From: Cloacimonetes bacterium UBA6097
GTDB lineage: Bacteria > Cloacimonadota > Cloacimonadia > Cloacimonadales > Cloacimonadaceae
DNA: 64,000 nt
Reading direction: 5' to 3'
Assembly (NCBI GenBank): GCA_002435865.1
Contig: DIWV01000007.1
Span: 453,452-517,451 of the forward strand
Made by a program: the position numbers and the translations under genes. The notes under the pieces are model-generated. The model was not told the DNA's origin and ran no database searches. It worked only from the letters and a program-made list of their open reading frames with translations. Within the stretch, counting starts at the first letter, position 1. The number at the start of each line of letters is the position of its first letter. This document shows, piece after piece, positions 18,249 to 27,128 of this stretch.

Positions 18249-19702
18249 TTAAACTTAGTCTGGTTTTGGTGCTGGTTTTACTAATCAGTGGTCTGTTTGC
18301 TGCTGATGTTTTATTCCTGAACGGGCTGAATGAAACTACCTATATCTACAGAACTGCCAAGGATTCCCTCAATTCATACTTCAGGGATGCATTCAGTTTT
18401 TCGATGGGGTACAGGGATTTTTCACTTGGCGTAAAGTTTCTGGCAGAGCTTCCCAAATATTCCACAGACCAGAATCAGTTAATGGATGAGCTGAATCCCA
18501 ATAAGCTTGATGTTAAGTGGACAGAACGCTATCTGGAGTTTGAAAGAGATAATTTGATTCTGCATGGTGGAACCATAACTGAAAGCTTTGGCAGCGGGAT
18601 GGTTTTAAGGGCATGGGAAGATCTGGAATTTGATACAGACACTAGGTTGGATGGCTTTTTAGTTAAATATAACAAGGGTATTAAGTTAAAAGCAATGTAC
18701 GGAGCATTGCCGAACCGTAATCAGGCTACAAAATATGACCTGGTTTACGGTGCAGATACTGAGCTTCCTTTTATGAACAACTATGATTTTGGCGTATCAA
18801 TATTAACACTCAGGACTTTGAACGCACTGAATATTTATAATCAGCAGGATGTTTATGCAGGCAGGTTGAATTGGACGTTTGATGAGATGGACGGTTCAGT
18901 TGAGTATGCCAAAACCGCTTTGTTCAACAACAGTGGAGCAAATCATGAAGGGACAGGCATCAATGCCTATACGAATATTTACCTCAAGCCTTCTTACGTT
19001 AAATCTGTCACATTGGGAGCAGGATACAAGTCTTACGACAAATTCCAATACAGAGTTCAGGACTTAAAAACCAATAATTATCATAACGAAACACTGGCTG
19101 ATAATCTTACTACCGGTGAAGATGAAGAAGGCTTGCAGGGCAGCATGTCAGTTGTTCTAACTGATGAGATGACTTATAATGTTAATTATGCAGAAGCCTG
19201 GAATTCTGATTTTAAGTTAAGAATGAGTGACCTATACACAAGTTTCGAATGGCAGTGTGGAAACCTGGTTTTATTAGCTGAGTATGGTCAGACTGAAAAA
19301 CTGGACAAAGTAATTGACCATTGGCAGCAGGATTTAACCCCTGCCATTAGTGTCAGCATGCCTTTTATGGATTATTCTTTTACGTCCAAATTTGAGTATG
19401 AATACATAGAAAAAGCAAATCATGATGAAACGCAGTGGCATTATGAACCGATGCTGCAGGCTGATTTGGGAATGGGAAAGCTTTCTGTCTCTTTGGCTGC
19501 AGAATCGCAATGGAAATATATGGAAGATGTCACAAAGGGCAGATACTGGGCTAACTGCGAAGTTAAATATGCTCTTTTTAACCATACTGATGTGACGCTG
19601 TTTGCAGGCAGGCAAGCTGGTGGAAAAGTCTGTCGAAACGGAACATGCCGTTATGTAGCTCCTTTCCAGGGAGTAAAACTGGAAGCTGTTACCAGATTCT
19701 AG
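18245..19702 (+). CDS. DUF6029-like outer-membrane beta-barrel protein
   Basis: 485 residues with a signal peptide (about 1-20) and long runs of alternating aromatic and polar residues characteristic of an outer-membrane barrel. Segments such as R-Y-L-E-F-E-R-D-N-L-I-L-H-G-G-T-I-T-E-S-F-G-S-G-M and G-F-L-V-K-Y resemble DUF6029 proteins of FCB-group bacteria; this is from memory. Function unknown. The ATG at 18245 overlaps the TlpA stop; an ATG two codons earlier and a TTG at 18221 are also open. Tight coupling to the redox genes suggests it belongs to the same exported assembly. Confidence 0.7.
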   Translation: MIKLSLVLVLVLLISGLFAADVLFLNGLNETTYIYRTAKDSLNSYFRDAFSFSMGYRDFSLGVKFLAELPKYSTDQNQLMDELNPNKLDVKWTERYLEFERDNLILHGGTITESFGSGMVLRAWEDLEFDTDTRLDGFLVKYNKGIKLKAMYGALPNRNQATKYDLVYGADTELPFMNNYDFGVSILTLRTLNALNIYNQQDVYAGRLNWTFDEMDGSVEYAKTALFNNSGANHEGTGINAYTNIYLKPSYVKSVTLGAGYKSYDKFQYRVQDLKTNNYHNETLADNLTTGEDEEGLQGSMSVVLTDEMTYNVNYAEAWNSDFKLRMSDLYTSFEWQCGNLVLLAEYGQTEKLDKVIDHWQQDLTPAISVSMPFMDYSFTSKFEYEYIEKANHDETQWHYEPMLQADLGMGKLSVSLAAESQWKYMEDVTKGRYWANCEVKYALFNHTDVTLFAGRQAGGKVCRNGTCRYVAPFQGVKLEAVTRF

Positions 19703-19746
19703 ATATATAAATTTAGATAAGAATTTTACATTTACAGGAGATAGAA

Positions 19747-21114
19747 ATGTTCAGATATCTATATGTCGTGATTATCCTGCTTCTTGCAGCCATGCTTTTC
19801 GCAGAACCGGAGTTTTATCCAATGACTCAGGTAGGTGAGGCATTTCTCAATACTTCCAATGCAGTCTGCAACGATGCTGTTGCCGGGTTGAACATTGTAG
19901 AAGACCAATTCCACAATGGCGAGTTTTTTAGTATGAGATACTATTCCCAATCGACGGGTCTTAGCAATCCTTTTTCAGAGGCAAGAGTCGATTACTATGA
20001 TATTACAGCTTTCCCAACTGTAATCTTTAACGGCACAGAAGAAATCATTGGAGGTGGACCATCCATCATCAACGGTTCTGAGTATGCACAGTTAATAAAC
20101 CAGAACAGGTTTGCTCCTTCACCAATTATGATGCAGGTTATTGATTTCAATAGTTTTTACGGCACTTTAGCCGTAACAGTTACTATGAAGTCTTCAACTT
20201 ATTCGATTCAGAACCAGTCAATTCATTTCGTCCTGGTTCAAAACGGGCTTCCAACTGAACCAACTAATATTATCAGGGAAGTTATTACTCAACCAATTAC
20301 CCTTTCAGGTTTAAATAGCAATGTAAGTTTCAATGTAAATTTTGATACAGAGATTTACGGAATAGTTCCTGAATACTGGGTTGCTGCCTTTGTCCAACTT
20401 GATAACGGTTCTATACTCCAGGCAGTTTCCATTCTATCTCAACCGACGTATCAGATCAGGGCAGCTATGCCTTTTTCTCCTACTATCATTGATTCTGCAA
20501 ATATAAATTACAATTCAGAAACTGTATGGTTTTACAATCTTGGACAAGCTGATAATTATACGATAAGACTGCTTCCGGATAATAATCCTGCAGACTGGTA
20601 TTTGAATTATTGCAATGAGACAGGCGGTTGTTTCCCCGGAGACATTCCCAATCCATTCAGTTTGGCATCCGGTGAAGTTATAGGTTTTCATCTTAATTTG
20701 CTTGTTGGAAACAGCGGAACTTCCACCTTTCATTTCATTGTAGAGTCACCAAACATCAGTCCATATATCGTACCTTTTACATACCAGACAGAAAATACTC
20801 CCAATGATGACCAGTTTGTGCCTGAAACTAACGTACAGCTGTTGCAGAACTATCCCAATCCTTTTACTAATGAAACTACATTTTGTTTATATACAAGGCA
20901 GACTTCACAACCTGTGGAGATTGAGATATTCAACCCTAAAGGACAGAAAGTGAAGGTTTTAAATACAGGTATTCTCAAAACAGGAACCTCTACGATAACA
21001 TGGAATGGTACTGATTTAAAAGGCAGAAAACTTCCACAAGGAATTTACTACTCCAGAATCAGGAATGACAATAAATCAAAAACAATAAAAATGTTGATAA
21101 TGAACAATAAATAA
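19747..21114 (+). CDS. Omp28-like secreted protein with T9SS-type C-terminal tail
   Basis: 455 residues: signal peptide (1-19); a thioredoxin-like Omp28 domain (about 25-200) that keeps the I-T-A-F-P-T-V-I-F-N-G strand but has only one Cys (S-N-A-V-C-N-D) where its relative two genes earlier has CPNC; a beta-rich middle; and a C-terminal FlgD-Ig/T9SS type A sorting domain beginning L-L-Q-N-Y-P-N-P-F and ending K-M-L-I-M-N-N-K. Such tails direct proteins through the type IX system in the Bacteroidota; use of that system here is inferred. The binding site (caggaga) is good. Confidence 0.8.
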   Translation: MFRYLYVVIILLLAAMLFAEPEFYPMTQVGEAFLNTSNAVCNDAVAGLNIVEDQFHNGEFFSMRYYSQSTGLSNPFSEARVDYYDITAFPTVIFNGTEEIIGGGPSIINGSEYAQLINQNRFAPSPIMMQVIDFNSFYGTLAVTVTMKSSTYSIQNQSIHFVLVQNGLPTEPTNIIREVITQPITLSGLNSNVSFNVNFDTEIYGIVPEYWVAAFVQLDNGSILQAVSILSQPTYQIRAAMPFSPTIIDSANINYNSETVWFYNLGQADNYTIRLLPDNNPADWYLNYCNETGGCFPGDIPNPFSLASGEVIGFHLNLLVGNSGTSTFHFIVESPNISPYIVPFTYQTENTPNDDQFVPETNVQLLQNYPNPFTNETTFCLYTRQTSQPVEIEIFNPKGQKVKVLNTGILKTGTSTITWNGTDLKGRKLPQGIYYSRIRNDNKSKTIKMLIMNNK

Positions 21115-21128
21115 TAATGAGAGATATA

Positions 21129-23366
21129 ATGAAAAAGACAATAATCCTATCACTATTTATCCTGCTTGTGACAATGATGTCTGCAGTGCGGGTTGACGTT
21201 AATGAAGCTCTGAGTATAGCTTCCGGTTGGATACGAACTATTTCAGCAGCAAACTCAGTTCGAGATATACAGACAATAACTAATCCTCATGACAGTTCTA
21301 TTGCAGATTTGTATGTAGTCAGGTTCACTCAAGGCGGTTTTATAATAATAAGCGCAGATGATAAAGCAAATCCTGTATTAGGTTATGACACATCTGCAGA
21401 ATATAATCTCAATTTGATGCCTGATAATGTAAGTTGGTTTTTAAGTCAGTACCATGATGAAATATCCAGTATCAGAGCAGCACAAAATCTGTCTGTGCAT
21501 CCTGCCTGGCAAGCTGTGCGGATTGGAAATTTCAGTTCTTTCATTCCAACCAGACCGGTATCACCCTTGTTAACAACCAACTGGGACCAGGACTGGCCTT
21601 ATAATTCCATGTGTCCCACTGCTACCGGAGGTCCCGGTGGTCATGTATATGCAGGTTGCGGTGCAACAACCATGGCTCAGATTATGAAGTATTGGCAATA
21701 TCCCACCCAGGGTATTGGCACGCATACATATACACATCCGACTTATGGAATTCTGAGCGCAAACTTCGGAGCTACAACCTATAACTACGCTTCAATGCCA
21801 AATCAGCTTTATTATACAGTAAACACTCCCATATCAACTCTTATGTTCCATTGCGGAGTTGCATTGGATATGGATTACGCAATCGATGGTTCAGGAGCAA
21901 CTATCAATTCAGTTCGTCCTGCATTTATAAATTATTTCGGATATGAGACTACTGCCCAGACTGTTTATAAAGCCAGTTATTCAACGTTGAATTATGAGAC
22001 TCTGCTAAAGACCGAACTTGATAACGGCAGACCGATTTTCTATTTTGGTACTGATAACTCGTATGGCGGTCATGCCTGGGTTATGGACGGATACCAGGGC
22101 ACGAATTATTTTCATATGAATTGGGGTTGGTCGGGCTACAACAATGGTTACTATTATGTTTCCAATCTTAATCCCGGAATCTATCAGTTTAATTCACAAC
22201 AAGGCGGAGTTATAGGTTTAAGACCAACTCTTCCGATAACAGCTCCTTCAAACCTGGTAGCAACAGTTGATGCAGGCAATAATGTATTCCTGGAATGGCA
22301 AAGTCCCTTAACCAGAGCATTACTGGGGTACACCATATATAAAGACGGAAGCCTGTATGCAACTGTAACAGATCCGCTATATACAAACTACTACGATATC
22401 AATATACCTGCAGGATCCTATGAGTACTACGTGGTAGCTAATTATTCTCAGGGAGATTCACAGCCATCGAATTCTGTTACTGCAACCATTTATCCGGCTC
22501 CGGTAATTAACTACCAGGATAGTTTTGAGAGCTTGAGTGATTTTACAGATGATTTATCACCCTGGTTCGCTTTTGACGTTGATAATGCTGCAACTATAGA
22601 TTTTGATTATTTTGATTTCCCTGCAGAAGGCAGCCAGTCTTCCTTCATCGTTTTTAATCCTGATGCCACTACACCGCCTGTATCAGATTTAACTGCTTTT
22701 AACGGACAGAAATTTATTGCCTGTCTGCCTGCATTAAATACTGCTAATAACGATTGGTTTGTTTCTCCCAAATGGAATACGGGAAACCAGGGCAGACTAA
22801 GATTCTGGGCAAAATCAGCATTTGCGGATAGTGGTCTGGCACAGATAAAGGTTGGAATTTCTACTATTGACCCAGTGCCGGCAAACATGACAATTGTGTC
22901 TGGTGCAAATGCTATCTCAGTTCCCGAAGAATGGACAGGATATGATTATATTTTCTCTTCTAACCTGTATTCTAACGTGTTTGTGGGCATCCAATGTTTA
23001 TCAGGCAACGGCAGTATGCTTCTTTTGGATAGATTCCAGCTCTGGTCCAGCTATGTGGAAAATGACGATGAATATTCATCCCTGATTCCCATTACCAATC
23101 TAAGTAACTTTCCCAATCCTTTTCAAGCAGCTACCGAAATATCCTGGCAGCAAAAGACTTCTGATAAAATATCCCTGCGGATTTATGATTTGAAAGGCAG
23201 ATTAGTCAGGTCTCTTACCAATGAAACTAAATCAGCCGGAATCCAAAAACTGACCTGGGACGGAAAAGATAACAATGGCAAACAAGTTGCCAGCGGTATT
23301 TATTATAGTCGTTTAACTGACAGTAATGGTAAAACTGCAACCCAAAAAATGATGTTAATTAAATAG
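21129..23366 (+). CDS. C10 family (streptopain-like) cysteine protease with T9SS-type tail
   Basis: About 745 residues. Signal peptide, an SpeB-type propeptide (about 20-135, with G-G-F-I-I-I-S-A-D-D), and a C10 catalytic domain with nucleophile Cys near 177 (A-G-C-G-A-T-T-M-A-Q) and His near 315 (G-G-H-A-W-V-M-D-G-Y), followed by N-W-G-W-S-G. Then a fibronectin-III-like domain, a jelly-roll 'cleaved adhesin'-type domain and a C-terminal sorting domain (L-S-N-F-P-N-P-F ... M-M-L-I-K). The active-site Cys and the redox genes upstream may be connected. ATG at 21117 or 21129; the latter gives the better signal peptide. A terminator follows. Confidence 0.9.
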   Translation: MKKTIILSLFILLVTMMSAVRVDVNEALSIASGWIRTISAANSVRDIQTITNPHDSSIADLYVVRFTQGGFIIISADDKANPVLGYDTSAEYNLNLMPDNVSWFLSQYHDEISSIRAAQNLSVHPAWQAVRIGNFSSFIPTRPVSPLLTTNWDQDWPYNSMCPTATGGPGGHVYAGCGATTMAQIMKYWQYPTQGIGTHTYTHPTYGILSANFGATTYNYASMPNQLYYTVNTPISTLMFHCGVALDMDYAIDGSGATINSVRPAFINYFGYETTAQTVYKASYSTLNYETLLKTELDNGRPIFYFGTDNSYGGHAWVMDGYQGTNYFHMNWGWSGYNNGYYYVSNLNPGIYQFNSQQGGVIGLRPTLPITAPSNLVATVDAGNNVFLEWQSPLTRALLGYTIYKDGSLYATVTDPLYTNYYDINIPAGSYEYYVVANYSQGDSQPSNSVTATIYPAPVINYQDSFESLSDFTDDLSPWFAFDVDNAATIDFDYFDFPAEGSQSSFIVFNPDATTPPVSDLTAFNGQKFIACLPALNTANNDWFVSPKWNTGNQGRLRFWAKSAFADSGLAQIKVGISTIDPVPANMTIVSGANAISVPEEWTGYDYIFSSNLYSNVFVGIQCLSGNGSMLLLDRFQLWSSYVENDDEYSSLIPITNLSNFPNPFQAATEISWQQKTSDKISLRIYDLKGRLVRSLTNETKSAGIQKLTWDGKDNNGKQVASGIYYSRLTDSNGKTATQKMMLIK

Positions 23367-23398
23367 CACCAGGCAGTTAAGCATAATCTAACTTATCA

Positions 23399-23437
23399 AA
23401 AAGAGGTCACCTGTTTTAAGGTAACCTCTTTTTTTAT
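23399..23437 (+). terminator. Intrinsic terminator of the C10 protease gene
   Basis: A stem of agaggt-c-acc facing ggt-a-acctct, with one mismatch, around a tgttttaa loop. A run of seven T follows. It lies about 35 bases after the protease stop and closes the redox/secretion run. Confidence 0.8.
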
Positions 23438-23604
23438 TATTTCTCAATCAGCAGTCATCCCATTACTGCATATACTACTATCTTCTTCAAACATGTGGCG
23501 CATCTAACTGCTCTTCTCACTATATCTTGCGTAATTCTCCACACTTTGGTTGCCAACGAAATTTAGGAAAACTCAGCATCTACCCGTTTATTCAATCTTA
23601 TTAG

Positions 23605-23683
23605 CATTGCGCTATCATTACGCTATCATTGCGCTATAATAGCGCAATGATAGCGCAATGATAGCGCAATGATAGCGTAATGC
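23605..23683. repeat. 11-bp inverted tandem array, locus C
   Basis: Three units cattgcgctat/cattacgctat/cattgcgctat (23605-23637), one spacer base, then four reverse-complement units atagcgcaatg x3 and atagcgtaatg (23639-23682). The two blocks are nearly perfect complements, giving a stem of more than 30 bp. It is the clearest of the five arrays. It lies between a terminator and the 3' end of a minus-strand gene. Confidence 0.92.
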
Positions 23684-23751
23684 ATTTATGGGGACGTTTA
23701 CCTAAAAATATTAAATATGGCTAAATGGTAAAAAATAAGATAGGATTAAGC

Positions 23752-24009
23752 TTAGATTCGTATGTCTTTTATAGTACCGTGATTGATTTTGAGGGCAGGT
23801 TCACCATGAATCATCATAATGATACCCAGTTCTTTTTGGCAGGACGGGCAGAGAGGTTTGGAAAAGGTTTCAGCACCTTTTAAGCCAACAAAGTCGGCTT
23901 CCATTCTGTTAATGAAACACTTGATAATCCTGCCCTTTCCGCTTTTGAAATAACGGAACAGATGAAATCCGCAACGGCAGTCAATGTCAATAATCTTGCC
24001 GGTTTTCAA
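23752..24009 (-). CDS. Small zinc-ribbon-like protein
   Basis: 85 residues with a two-part Cys pattern: C-R-C-G near residue 11, K-C-F about 20 residues later and C-P-S-C near 54, consistent with a zinc-ribbon fold. The basic F-R-Y-F-K-S-G-K-G-R-I-I-K-C stretch between the first Cys groups and the terminal H-G-T-I-K-D-I-R-I look conserved rather than random, but I cannot name the family. The start is a TTG at 24009 without a clear binding site; the only internal Met with room is too far in. It is a lone gene between repeats. Function unknown; nucleic-acid binding is possible. Confidence 0.55.
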   Translation of the reverse strand: MKTGKIIDIDCRCGFHLFRYFKSGKGRIIKCFINRMEADFVGLKGAETFSKPLCPSCQKELGIIMMIHGEPALKINHGTIKDIRI

Positions 24010-24017
24010 TTTATTTC

Positions 24018-24298
24018 ACCACGAATGCACAAAGAGCACAAAGAAAAAGGCCTGGATTCCTGTCTTCGCAGGAATGACGAAGGTGAGAACACGGAATACA
24101 CGAAAGTCATCCTGAGCCTGTCGAAGGATAAATGGTTCGACAAGCTCACCATGACAGGAAAAGTTGAGAAGGTAGAGAAGGTTGAGAGAGTTGAGAAGGT
24201 TTAGAAGGTTTAGAAAAGACCTGGATACCAGCTTTCGCTGGTATAACTTAACAGGGGCAGGAATGTTTTTGTAAGGGTGGTAAGACACACAATACACA
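24018..24298. repeat. Cluster of dispersed palindromic repeats and a 9-bp tandem array
   Basis: Non-coding block between two minus-strand genes. It contains a CACAAAGAG-type motif (24018-24047); a hairpin attcctg/caggaat (24056-24075); a longer inverted repeat gtcatcctgagc...tcgaa (24106-24125) facing ttcgacaagctc...atgac (24136-24155), whose relative lies at 60321-60392; six 9-bp units of the type gttgagaag (24163-24216); and a further ccagctttcgctgg hairpin (24228-24241). These are mobile-looking intergenic repeats without a gene. Confidence 0.7.
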
Positions 24299-24301
24299 AG
24301 T

Positions 24302-24775
24302 TTAATATTCCACCAGACCGTTTAATTCGGAAGCATCAAACCAGGTCATTAAACCATCAAAACGCAGAATTTCAGTTTCCAGAATAGTTTTATGATAATC
24401 TTCTTCATTGGCAAGTTCTTCCAGAAGTTTGATAAGCTCTTTATCGGTAGATTCCTTTGCCATTTTAGTATATGATTCAAAGGCAATCATCTCACGCGCA
24501 ATTGCAAAATCCAGTACTTTTTGGGGATCGGTGATATCTTCCGGTTTTACCTTATGAGTCAGTTTTAAATCTACTTCCAGAGTTGAACCGGGAAACTCTT
24601 TCTCGTAGGCATCTCTAAGTTTTTCTTCGTGAATTTGTTCCATAGGGACAAGGTTTTTGAAAGCCAGGCTGATTTCGGGATTGCTTTTAAAACTGTTGGC
24701 AAGCATCCGGTAAAGGTTTTGGGACATTATCTCATTCTGGATTGCAAGTTTAAATGTCTCTATACGGTCAATCAT
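24302..24775 (-). CDS. Ferritin-like/rubrerythrin-type protein
   Basis: 157 residues predicted as a four-helix ferritin-like domain with di-iron ligands in the expected order: E (I-Q-N-E-I), E-x-x-H (M-E-Q-I-H-E-E), E (A-R-E-M-I-A-F-E) and E-x-x-H (N-E-E-D-Y-H). It lacks a C-terminal rubredoxin domain, so it is closer to erythrin-type or YciE-like proteins. Likely roles are peroxide scavenging or iron handling in the cytoplasm, which is common in anaerobes. The ATG is preceded by a good binding site (aggagg in the transcript). Confidence 0.85.
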   Translation of the reverse strand: MIDRIETFKLAIQNEIMSQNLYRMLANSFKSNPEISLAFKNLVPMEQIHEEKLRDAYEKEFPGSTLEVDLKLTHKVKPEDITDPQKVLDFAIAREMIAFESYTKMAKESTDKELIKLLEELANEEDYHKTILETEILRFDGLMTWFDASELNGLVEY

Positions 24776-24797
24776 ATTTCCTCCTGAAATAACTGAA

Positions 24798-26102
24798 TTA
24801 TATTATCTCTCTTATTAATTTAATCGGATTTATCCGTTTTGCACTTCTGGCAGGAATATAAATGCTAAGCCAGGTAATAAAAAGCGAAATCAATGGAACA
24901 ATTAAATAATCCTTAAGCCTGATATCAACAGGTAAAATCAGGCTTGGCATATTGCCCACAGGTAAGCGGATCAGGCTGAAGTATGATTGTATTAACAACA
25001 AGAACAAAGATAACAATATCCCGAATAAAATCCCGGCTGAGCCTATGATTAGTCCTTGTTTCATAAAAACACTCATAAGTTCTGTGTCCCTGAATCCTAT
25101 GGTTTTCATGATACCGATAGTCTTCCGTTTTTGGATTATTGTCTTAAAGATGTTTCCGCTCATATTGAATGATGAGAGGATAAACATCAGCCCCAGAATA
25201 ACCATCATCAGGTATTTTTCAAAGTGCATGGCATTATATAAACTTGTATCAAAACTGCTCCAATTCTCAACCCTGTATTGAGGAAAAGCCTTTTGCAGGT
25301 TCTTTGTCATCTTATAAAGCTGTTTGGGATTGTTTGTCTTGATGTCAATGTGGTCAATCTGTCCCTGATAAGAACTGAAATATTGTCCAACCGATAAAGG
25401 AATGTAGGAATAAAGTCTGTCATATTCAGGCATTCCTGCAATAAAAATACCCACAACGCGCACGGATTGTGTGCGTGGTAATAAACCCAGAGGTGTTGGA
25501 ATAGAACCCAGGGGTGAAACGAGCTTTAAAGTATCACCTACTGATGCATAAATACTTTGTGCCAGGTCTGCTCCGATAATAATACCCTTATCTTCAAAAT
25601 CCTTTGTGCGTATTTCTTTTGTAACTAATCCCTGCAGCCATTGGTGCGATGGTTCTTTTAATAATCCGAGTTTTATTGGTAACAGAATCGGGCTGACAGC
25701 CCTTTGTTTGTTTAAATCTATGCCAAAACTTACCGTAGCAGCCATATTGGAACCATTTACCAGCATTAGTTCGTTTCGGATTACCGGGGTTGAAGCTTTA
25801 ATATATGGAAGTTTATTGAGTCTGTCAATGAGAGATTCGTAATTACTCAATGAATTAGATGCAGGAATATCTATCCTAATCTCAGCCCTTGTGCCAATAA
25901 TGCGCTGACGCATATCTTTATCAAAACCATTCATTACGCTGCTGACAGTTAAAAGTGCAAAAACGCCCAGGGCAATTCCGGCACAGGTAAGCCAGTGCCT
26001 GCCATGTATTTTTCCTTTGGGATTGATTAAAAACTTGGTAACAATCAGGTTCAGGCTTTGATTTTTGATATCCCCATTGTTCAGATTACTCTTACTCAAC
26101 AA
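24798..26102 (-). CDS. LolC/LolE-type ABC transporter permease (FtsX family)
   Basis: 434 residues with one N-terminal helix (about 38-60), a large periplasmic MacB-like domain (about 62-285) and three C-terminal helices, the FtsX/LolC/E topology. Segments G-I-A-L-G-V-F-A-L-L-T-V-S-S-V-M-N-G-F and K-T-I-G-F are typical. LolCDE releases lipoproteins for transport to the outer membrane, which would fit the many lipoproteins here, but no lolD ATPase is adjacent, so the exact role is open. Translation starts at a TTG with a well-placed gagga; the preceding patatin gene ends 7 bases upstream. Confidence 0.85.
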   Translation of the reverse strand: MLSKSNLNNGDIKNQSLNLIVTKFLINPKGKIHGRHWLTCAGIALGVFALLTVSSVMNGFDKDMRQRIIGTRAEIRIDIPASNSLSNYESLIDRLNKLPYIKASTPVIRNELMLVNGSNMAATVSFGIDLNKQRAVSPILLPIKLGLLKEPSHQWLQGLVTKEIRTKDFEDKGIIIGADLAQSIYASVGDTLKLVSPLGSIPTPLGLLPRTQSVRVVGIFIAGMPEYDRLYSYIPLSVGQYFSSYQGQIDHIDIKTNNPKQLYKMTKNLQKAFPQYRVENWSSFDTSLYNAMHFEKYLMMVILGLMFILSSFNMSGNIFKTIIQKRKTIGIMKTIGFRDTELMSVFMKQGLIIGSAGILFGILLSLFLLLIQSYFSLIRLPVGNMPSLILPVDIRLKDYLIVPLISLFITWLSIYIPARSAKRINPIKLIREII

Positions 26103-26109
26103 TATTTCC

Positions 26110-26982
26110 TCAGAAACCTTTATTTAGTCGGGAAACAAGAGTTTTATATTTGTCGCGGATAACTTCTATGTAATTTGGCTCTTCATAATTATTGAGAACA
26201 TCTTGGGCTTTGGAAATTCCCCATCTATAAAAAGTTTCTGCTTCTTCAAAATCAAATACATTGCCTTTGGGATACCAGGCATCAACGACAATATCAGGTC
26301 TGTTCTCTATAATAGAAAGCATAGCCATATAAGCCTGGTTTTGCGTAATGCTTTGCAGGAAAACTTCGTGCAGTCTGAGTTTATCCTTATTGGCATCATT
26401 GCTAAAGATATCAATATGCTCAGGTTCTTTCATTTTGGAAGGCAACACATTTACGACAATGGTTAATTCACCGGGCAGGGATTCTGACAAAGCAAGAGGT
26501 AACGGATACTCAATTCCACCATCCACAAAAGAATAACTTCCCCATCTGTAAGGTGAGAAAAGATACGGAATTGAAGATGAAGCACGCATGGCTTTTGCAA
26601 GAGAACCTTTATCTATAATTATGGAATTGCTCTTTTTCAAATCATAGCTCACTGCCATAAACGGGATTCTGCAATCATCAATGAGAGTTTTGTCTGTCCA
26701 TTCTTCGAGCTTGTTGAATATCATCTTTCCATCGAAAATCCCTGTTAAATACCTATCCAGATTAAGTGGATTGAAGATGTCTTTCTTTTTGATTTCCATA
26801 ACCAAATGGAGAATTTCTTTTGGGCTGTAGCCCTTGGCATACAAACCCCCGATGATTGACCCGATACTTGTGCCGATTATCCCACTAATGTTAAACCGGG
26901 ATTCAATAACCTGTAAAGCTCCGATATGAGCTAATCCGAAAGCAGCTCCACCGCTTAAAATAACTTTTGCAGTTTTTTTCAT
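26110..26982 (-). CDS. Patatin-like phospholipase (RssA/YchK-type)
   Basis: 290 residues, single patatin domain. The oxyanion loop is G-G-A-A-F-G-L-A-H-I-G, the nucleophile elbow is G-T-S-I-G-S (Ser near residue 41) and the catalytic Asp is in D-G-G-I-E-Y-P near 173, so the Ser-Asp dyad is complete. Bacterial members hydrolyse membrane lipids or lysophospholipids. The gene starts with an ATG directly after a basic leader without a signal peptide, so it is probably cytoplasmic. It is the first gene of a two-gene unit with the LolC/E-like permease. Confidence 0.9.
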   Translation of the reverse strand: MKKTAKVILSGGAAFGLAHIGALQVIESRFNISGIIGTSIGSIIGGLYAKGYSPKEILHLVMEIKKKDIFNPLNLDRYLTGIFDGKMIFNKLEEWTDKTLIDDCRIPFMAVSYDLKKSNSIIIDKGSLAKAMRASSSIPYLFSPYRWGSYSFVDGGIEYPLPLALSESLPGELTIVVNVLPSKMKEPEHIDIFSNDANKDKLRLHEVFLQSITQNQAYMAMLSIIENRPDIVVDAWYPKGNVFDFEEAETFYRWGISKAQDVLNNYEEPNYIEVIRDKYKTLVSRLNKGF

Positions 26983-27128
26983 TCTTATTGCTTTCCCCTG
27001 TCAAATACAAAAGGGAAGTTCAGCATAAAAAGTCAAGGGATAAAACAGTTAACAATGACAAGGCTTTTCAAAATTTGGTGAAGTTGTTTTTTATTGACAC
27101 GATTGTTTGAATTTTCAAAACTGACAAA

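Noticed and set aside
23605..23683. CRISPR array
   Set aside because: Units are 11 bp with no spacers and the second half is inverted; no cas genes are present in the window.
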